A stretch of 8,384 bases of DNA, from positions 1 through 8,384 of the forward strand of contig CADCWH010000231.1 of NCBI GenBank assembly GCA_902806395.1. The letters run 5' to 3'. The notes below the pieces were generated by a model that saw only the letters and a program-made list of their open reading frames with translations, searched no databases and was not told the origin of the DNA. Shown here piece by piece: positions 5,194 to 8,384 of the stretch (the first letter of the stretch is position 1; each line of letters starts with the position of its first letter). The translations under genes were made by a program, and so were the position numbers. The DNA is from an uncultured Thermomicrobiales bacterium (lineage in GTDB: Bacteria > Chloroflexota > Chloroflexia > Thermomicrobiales > UBA6265).

Positions 5194-5718
5194 TTGGCTG
5201 ATCACGACCCCGTCGAAGTGACGAACCTCGACCGCTATGGATTTCCGCCCCTGCCGTGGAGCCGCGCTCGCGACGTTTTAGCGGGGAGTCTGCCATCGCC
5301 CGACAATACCTACTTCCTCGGCACGATCCGACCGGACGGACGGCCCCATGCCGCCGGGGTAGGCGCCCTCTGGCTGGACGGTGACCTCTGTTTCACGAGC
5401 GGGCCCGGGGCCCGGAAGGCGCGCAACCTGGCCGAGAACCCGGCGTGCACGATCTCGGTCAGGTTGGCGGGTATCGATCTCGTCTTCGAGGGCGAGGTGA
5501 TCCGGGTTCGCGATCGACCGACCTTGGAGGAGGCCGCGCGACTGTACCGCGAAAGCGGCTGGCCGGCGGAGGTAGAAGGTGACGCGTTCACGGCGCCCTT
5601 CAGCGCCCCGAGCGCCGGACCCCCGCCCTGGCACCTCTACCGCTTCACGTTCCACACGGTCTTCGGTGTCGCCACCGTCGAGCCGTATGGCGCGACGCGC
5701 TGGCGGTTCGACCGTTGA
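5194..5718 (+). CDS. Pyridoxamine 5'-phosphate oxidase-like (FMN/F420-binding split-barrel) protein
   Basis: A 174-residue protein of the PNPOx-like split-barrel family. Key segments, numbered from the TTG at 5194, are NTYFLGTIRPDGRPHAAGVG at residues 38-57, LWLDGDLCFTSGPGARKARN at 59-78, then LAENPACTISV, and a C-terminal VATVEPYGATRWRF strand. The first two are the usual flavin- or deazaflavin-contacting strands; the GPGARKARNL stretch is where this family holds the cofactor phosphate. Family members reduce or oxidise small molecules with FMN or F420, and sequence alone does not decide the cofactor. The upstream ATGs at 5173 and 5179 are in frame, but GAGGGGT (5181-5187) sits six bases before the TTG, so TTG is preferred. 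The VOC gene follows 79 bp later on the same strand. Confidence 0.83.
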   Translation: MADHDPVEVTNLDRYGFPPLPWSRARDVLAGSLPSPDNTYFLGTIRPDGRPHAAGVGALWLDGDLCFTSGPGARKARNLAENPACTISVRLAGIDLVFEGEVIRVRDRPTLEEAARLYRESGWPAEVEGDAFTAPFSAPSAGPPPWHLYRFTFHTVFGVATVEPYGATRWRFDR

Positions 5719-5750
5719 CGGGACACCCGATCGTCGGGAACCGTTGGATC

Positions 5751-5774
5751 GGGGCCGGGTACCATCCTGGCCCC
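5751..5774 (+). terminator. Hairpin between the split-barrel and VOC genes
   Basis: GGGGCCGGG (5751-5759) can pair with CCTGGCCCC (5766-5774), a 9-bp stem with one G-U pair and a 6-base loop. It is followed by only two T residues and lies eight bases before the VOC ribosome site. A smaller dyad, CCCGA-TCG-TCGGG, is at 5725-5737. It may be a weak terminator or an mRNA leader structure. Confidence 0.35.
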
Positions 5775-5797
5775 TTCGCACGAGAGGACATCGATCG

Positions 5798-6202
5798 ATG
5801 GAGTGGAAATTAGAAGTGGTCGTCGTCCCCGTCGCCGACGTGGACCGCGCCAAGGCGTTCTACCACGAGCGGGTCGGCTTCGTCGTGGACCACGATACCC
5901 GGATCAGCGATGACGTCCGCATCATCCAGTTGACCCCGCCGGGGTCGGCGTGTTCGATCGTGCTCCAGAGTGGCATGGGGAACTCAACGCCCGGCTCGAT
6001 TCAGGGTCTCCAACTCGTCGTCACGGACATCGAGGCGGCCCACGCCCATCTCGCCGAGCGGGGCGTCGAGACCAGCCCGATCAAGCACTTCGAGGGGAGC
6101 GATCAGGTCGATGGGCCGGGCGGGGACTGGAATTCGTTCATCTTCTTCAGCGACCCCGACGGCAACGGTTGGACGGTGCAGCAGCGGCCCAGTTCCGCCT
6201 GA
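5798..6202 (+). CDS. VOC-family (glyoxalase/bleomycin-resistance fold) protein
   Basis: A 134-residue single VOC module with two beta-alpha-beta-beta-beta halves. The first half opens with MEWKLEVVVVPVADVDRAKA followed by FYHERVGF. The second opens with GLQLVVTDIEAAHAHLAERG and closes with the SDPDGNGWTVQQ signature. The first strand, where metal-dependent members carry a His, reads LEVVVVPV, and the last strand lacks the usual Glu (WTVQQ). The canonical metal site is therefore not evident, and a ligand-binding or non-glyoxalase role is more likely than glyoxalase I. AGAGGA (5783-5788) precedes the ATG at 5798 by nine bases. The same frame is open back to 5579, but that part overlaps the previous gene in another frame and is ignored. 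Substrate unknown. Confidence 0.9.
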   Translation: MEWKLEVVVVPVADVDRAKAFYHERVGFVVDHDTRISDDVRIIQLTPPGSACSIVLQSGMGNSTPGSIQGLQLVVTDIEAAHAHLAERGVETSPIKHFEGSDQVDGPGGDWNSFIFFSDPDGNGWTVQQRPSSA

Positions 6203-6208
6203 GCCAGC

Positions 6209-6244
6209 CCCGACGGGTCCGAGCCGGGGTCCGAGCGCGTCGGG
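6209..6244. terminator. Candidate bidirectional terminator between convergent genes
   Basis: CCCGACG (6209-6215) pairs with CGTCGGG (6238-6244). The loop carries two copies of GGGTCCGAGC (6215-6224 and 6227-6236). It lies in the 108-bp gap between the convergent VOC and LLM genes, where a terminator is expected. There is no T-tract on either strand. Confidence 0.35.
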
Positions 6245-6310
6245 TTACCGATCGAGATCATCGACCCGATCGCCTGCCCGGAGTCGTCCGACGGTGACCG
6301 CCCCGTCCGG

Positions 6311-7243
6311 TCAGCTCACCACCCCTGCCCGGCTGGCCCGGACCTCGGCGACCCGTTCCCGGACGGCGGGCGCGATGTCTTCGATGAACATCCGGAGGCG
6401 GGGCGCGGTGGGGACTCCCCAGAGGACGAAGGTCGAGAAGCCGTGGTCGGTCGCCAGCCGGGTCAGGACCGATACCCAATGCTCCCTCGGCCCGACGATC
6501 TGCCGATCGTCGTCGCTCTCGCCGCCGCCGTCCTCGACCACCGGCGTCACGTCGCCCCCGATGTTGTAGATGCGCCGGATCGCGGCCGGGTCCCGTCCCG
6601 CCGCCCGGGCCGCCCCGTCGATGATCGCGTTGGAGAGGACAGCTTGGGCGGGGGGAACGTAGCTCATGGACGGCACCCAGCCGTCCGCCACCTCACCCGT
6701 CAGGCGCAGGGCCCGGGGACCGAGCACGCCGAGCCAGAGACCGATGTCGTGGGCGGGGAGGGGTCCCGGCCGGGCACCGACCGCGCGGTAGATTTCCCCG
6801 TCGTGCCTCAGCGTCGTCCCAGCCCAGGACGACCGGATGATCTCCACAGCCTCACGCAGCGCCCCCAGGGCCTCCCGCGGTTCCCGGACCGGCCCACCCA
6901 TTGCCCGGATCGCGTCCCAGAACGCCCCGGCCCCTAGCCCGAGTTCGAACCGTCCCCCGCTGAGTTGGTCCAGCGTCGCCGCCTGCTTGGCCAGCATCGC
7001 CGGCGGCCGCAGGGGCAGGTTGGCGACATCCGGGAAGACCCTGATGCGCTCGGTCTGAGCGAGGACATACCCGATCAGGGCCATCGCGTCGTAGTGCTTC
7101 TGCTGGTAGGGATGGTCCTGGATGCCGATCAGGTCGTACCCAAGGTCGTCGAGGATGCGGGCGATCTCCATCGTCCGGTCAGGCGTACCGGTCGCGGGGT
7201 CGAGGAAGAAGCCGAATTGGATATCGTGGCCATAGTCAGCCAT
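6311..7243 (-). CDS. LLM-class flavin-dependent oxidoreductase (luciferase-like monooxygenase family)
   Basis: A 310-residue TIM-barrel protein of the bacterial luciferase-like superfamily, whose members use FMNH2 or F420. The N-terminus carries IQFGFFLDP; DHPYQ at residues 43-47 and the run DQLSGGRFELGLGAG at 92-106 are the family's most constant segments. GLWLGVLGPRALRLTGEVAD-GW follows in the C-terminal half, matching the usual cofactor-side signature. The length is normal for the family. The ATG at 7243 has AGGAGA a few bases upstream on the minus strand. The gene is divergent from the hemerythrin-like gene and convergent with the VOC gene. F420-dependent members are common in Actinobacteria and Chloroflexota, but cofactor and substrate cannot be set here. 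Confidence 0.92.
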   Translation of the reverse strand: MADYGHDIQFGFFLDPATGTPDRTMEIARILDDLGYDLIGIQDHPYQQKHYDAMALIGYVLAQTERIRVFPDVANLPLRPPAMLAKQAATLDQLSGGRFELGLGAGAFWDAIRAMGGPVREPREALGALREAVEIIRSSWAGTTLRHDGEIYRAVGARPGPLPAHDIGLWLGVLGPRALRLTGEVADGWVPSMSYVPPAQAVLSNAIIDGAARAAGRDPAAIRRIYNIGGDVTPVVEDGGGESDDDRQIVGPREHWVSVLTRLATDHGFSTFVLWGVPTAPRLRMFIEDIAPAVRERVAEVRASRAGVVS

Positions 7244-7300
7244 CGGTCTCTCCTGTCATGAGGGGATGAGGCAAGAGGCTCGTACCGGACGCCGGTGCAT

Positions 7301-7328
7301 GATATATCTATGCGCACGCATCCACCAA
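7301..7328 (-). promoter_or_regulatory. Possible promoter of the LLM gene
   Basis: On the minus strand, TTGGTG (plus 7323-7328) is followed after 16 bp by TATATC (7301-7306). The AT-rich island around 7299-7310 is the only one between the divergent LLM and hemerythrin genes and may serve both. It includes the 8-bp palindrome GATATATC (7301-7308). I could not place a convincing rightward promoter. Confidence 0.35.
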
Positions 7329-7414
7329 TCATGACCGATCGCTGCCGATCGCCGCGCCGATACTCGCCGATGCTGACTCACGACGGCGAGTCCGTTGTCC
7401 AGGAGATGACCCAC

Positions 7415-7963
7415 GTGGCGACCGCCCCCATCCTCGGCCAGACGGCCGTACCGACCCAGCGGACCGACCCGCCGCGCGTTGGGATGTTCCGCGAGCTGCT
7501 GACGATCCACGCCTACCTGCGCCGGGACCTCGACACCGTGCGTCGCCTGGCGGACGCCGTCCGCGAGGGCCTCCCGGCAGCAGCCGTCCTGGGTGAGATC
7601 CGCGCGTTGGAGACGAACAGCCCGCTCTGGCAACTCAAGTTCGGCTGCCTGCACTACTGCCGCTTCGTCCACACCCACCACACGATTGAGGACGCCGCCG
7701 TCTTCCCGATGGTCCGCAAGCATGACCCGGGCCTGAGCCGGGTCATCGACCGGCTGGAGGAGGATCACCTGGTCGTCCACCACATCACCGAGCGCATCGC
7801 TGCCGTGGCGCACGAGGTCGAGAGCGACCCCTCGGGGGACAGCCGAGATCGCTTGGTGGTGGCGCTCATCGACCTGGAAGAGCACCTGCTCGCCCACCTC
7901 GCCTTCGAGGAGGTGTCCCTCGGGCCGCTCCTCAGCACCTGGGATCGCTGGCCGGTCGAGTAG
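7415..7963 (+). CDS. Hemerythrin-like HHE-domain protein
   Basis: A 182-residue four-helix-bundle protein of the hemerythrin/HHE cation-binding family. Numbered from the GTG at 7415, candidate di-iron ligands are His32 (LLTIHAYLRRDL), His88 or His89 with Glu92 (HTHHTIEDAAVFP), His118 (EEDHLVVHH), and His157, His161 and Glu165 or Glu166 in the run EEHLLAHLAFEE. The ligand set looks complete, so it should bind iron and could sense or handle O2, NO or peroxide; which one is not shown. AGGAG (7401-7405) stands nine bases before this GTG. The frame is open to a GTG at 7295, with ATGs at 7310, 7331, 7370 and 7406, but that part resembles no known domain and the ribosome site favours 7415. A MarR-type gene follows after 12 bp. 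Confidence 0.87.
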   Translation: MATAPILGQTAVPTQRTDPPRVGMFRELLTIHAYLRRDLDTVRRLADAVREGLPAAAVLGEIRALETNSPLWQLKFGCLHYCRFVHTHHTIEDAAVFPMVRKHDPGLSRVIDRLEEDHLVVHHITERIAAVAHEVESDPSGDSRDRLVVALIDLEEHLLAHLAFEEVSLGPLLSTWDRWPVE

Positions 7964-7975
7964 GGGAGGCAGGAG

Positions 7976-8384
7976 ATGGGCGGCACGAACCGACATGCTC
8001 CCGACATGCCAGCCGCGGTCCCGCTGATCGTCCGGGCCTATGCCCCCGGTGGTGACCCATCCGGGGACGGGGCCGGCCCCATACCGATGACCGGAGGCAC
8101 CGGTCCACCCACCTCCGGAGTGGAGTCGGGAGCGACCTGCACCGGCATCTGGCAGGCGCTCCGCCTGGCGCATGATCGGGTCGCCCGGCGGCTGGCGATC
8201 GACCTGGACCGCGCGTGTGGGCTCGCCGTAAACGAGTTCGACGTGCTCTGGCACCTCCGGGCGTGTCCCTCCAGGGAGGTCCGGGTCGGTGCTCTCTCGG
8301 ACGTGGTAACCCTCAGCCAGCCGGCCATCAGCCGCCTGGTGTCGCGGCTCGAAGGGCGCGGCCTGGTCAGCCGCGCCGGGGCGA
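7976..8384 (+). CDS. MarR-family transcriptional regulator (3' end outside window)
   Basis: An open frame of 136 codons runs off the window. Residues 57-136 read as a MarR protein: the dimer helix GIWQALRLAHDRVARRL, then LAVNEFDVLWHLRA, the helix-turn-helix SDVVTLSQPAISRLVSRLEG and the start of the wing, GLVSRAG. The preceding 56 residues are Gly/Pro-rich without a recognisable domain, an unusual extension. GGGGAGG (7963-7969) is six bases before the ATG at 7976 and overlaps the stop of the hemerythrin gene, which supports this start. Third codon positions are less G/C-biased in the extension than in the core, so ATG 8006, ATG 8087 or GTG 8120 remain possible. It is very likely co-transcribed with the hemerythrin gene and may control it or the divergent LLM gene. 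Confidence 0.88.
   Translation, partial: MGGTNRHAPDMPAAVPLIVRAYAPGGDPSGDGAGPIPMTGGTGPPTSGVESGATCTGIWQALRLAHDRVARRLAIDLDRACGLAVNEFDVLWHLRACPSREVRVGALSDVVTLSQPAISRLVSRLEGRGLVSRAGA

Noticed and set aside
5579..5797. Upstream in-frame extension of the VOC protein
   Set aside because: It overlaps the end of the split-barrel gene in a different frame and is Arg/Ser/Pro-rich shadow sequence. The ATG at 5798 has a proper ribosome site and begins directly at the first VOC strand.
7256..8254. Long minus-strand open frame (332 codons) opposite the hemerythrin and MarR genes
   Set aside because: The plus strand carries a complete HHE ligand pattern and a MarR helix-turn-helix. The antisense product has no recognisable motif.

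Overview
The window is G+C-rich bacterial DNA (about two thirds G+C by eye). Almost all of it is explained by short, single-copy chromosomal genes. The codon style, the Rex sequence and the mix of ArsR/SRPBCC, VOC, LLM-flavin and hemerythrin genes suggest a Chloroflexota of the Thermomicrobia/Sphaerobacter type. That assignment is an inference from sequence style; no marker gene is present to settle it. I see no tRNA, rRNA, CRISPR array, transposase, integrase or phage gene.

Layout. (1) 34-1152, minus: rex, an NADH/NAD+-sensing repressor with an unusually long low-complexity N-terminal extension. A good promoter and a 10/12 match to the Rex operator sit just upstream, so the gene is probably autoregulated, and its start must lie inside the longest open frame. 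(2) 1479-3222, plus, divergent from rex: an XRE-type HTH regulator with a C-terminal cupin. It overlaps a thioredoxin-reductase-like FAD oxidoreductase with a CPYC motif. A perfect 15-bp dyad covers the promoter and Shine-Dalgarno region, and three consecutive hairpins follow the operon. (3) 3479-5006, plus: an ArsR-family repressor without metal-site cysteines, followed by two tandem paralogous SRPBCC (AHSA1-like) proteins about 65% identical to each other. (4) 5194-6202, plus: a pyridoxamine-phosphate-oxidase-like split-barrel protein, then a small VOC (glyoxalase-fold) protein. (5) 6311-7243, minus: a luciferase-like (LLM) flavin-dependent oxidoreductase, convergent with the VOC gene. (6) 7415-8384, plus, divergent from the LLM gene: a hemerythrin-like HHE protein followed 12 bp later by a MarR-family regulator that runs off the window end.

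Four different one-component regulators (Rex, XRE-cupin, ArsR, MarR) stand beside flavin- or iron-dependent proteins. The region therefore reads as a string of small, locally regulated redox or detoxification modules. No gene here proves that they act together. I do not see a clearly new multi-gene system. The most checkable unusual points are the Rex extension and its self-operator, the dyad that buries the XRE-cupin ribosome site, and the oxidoreductase whose second nucleotide-binding motif looks degenerate.
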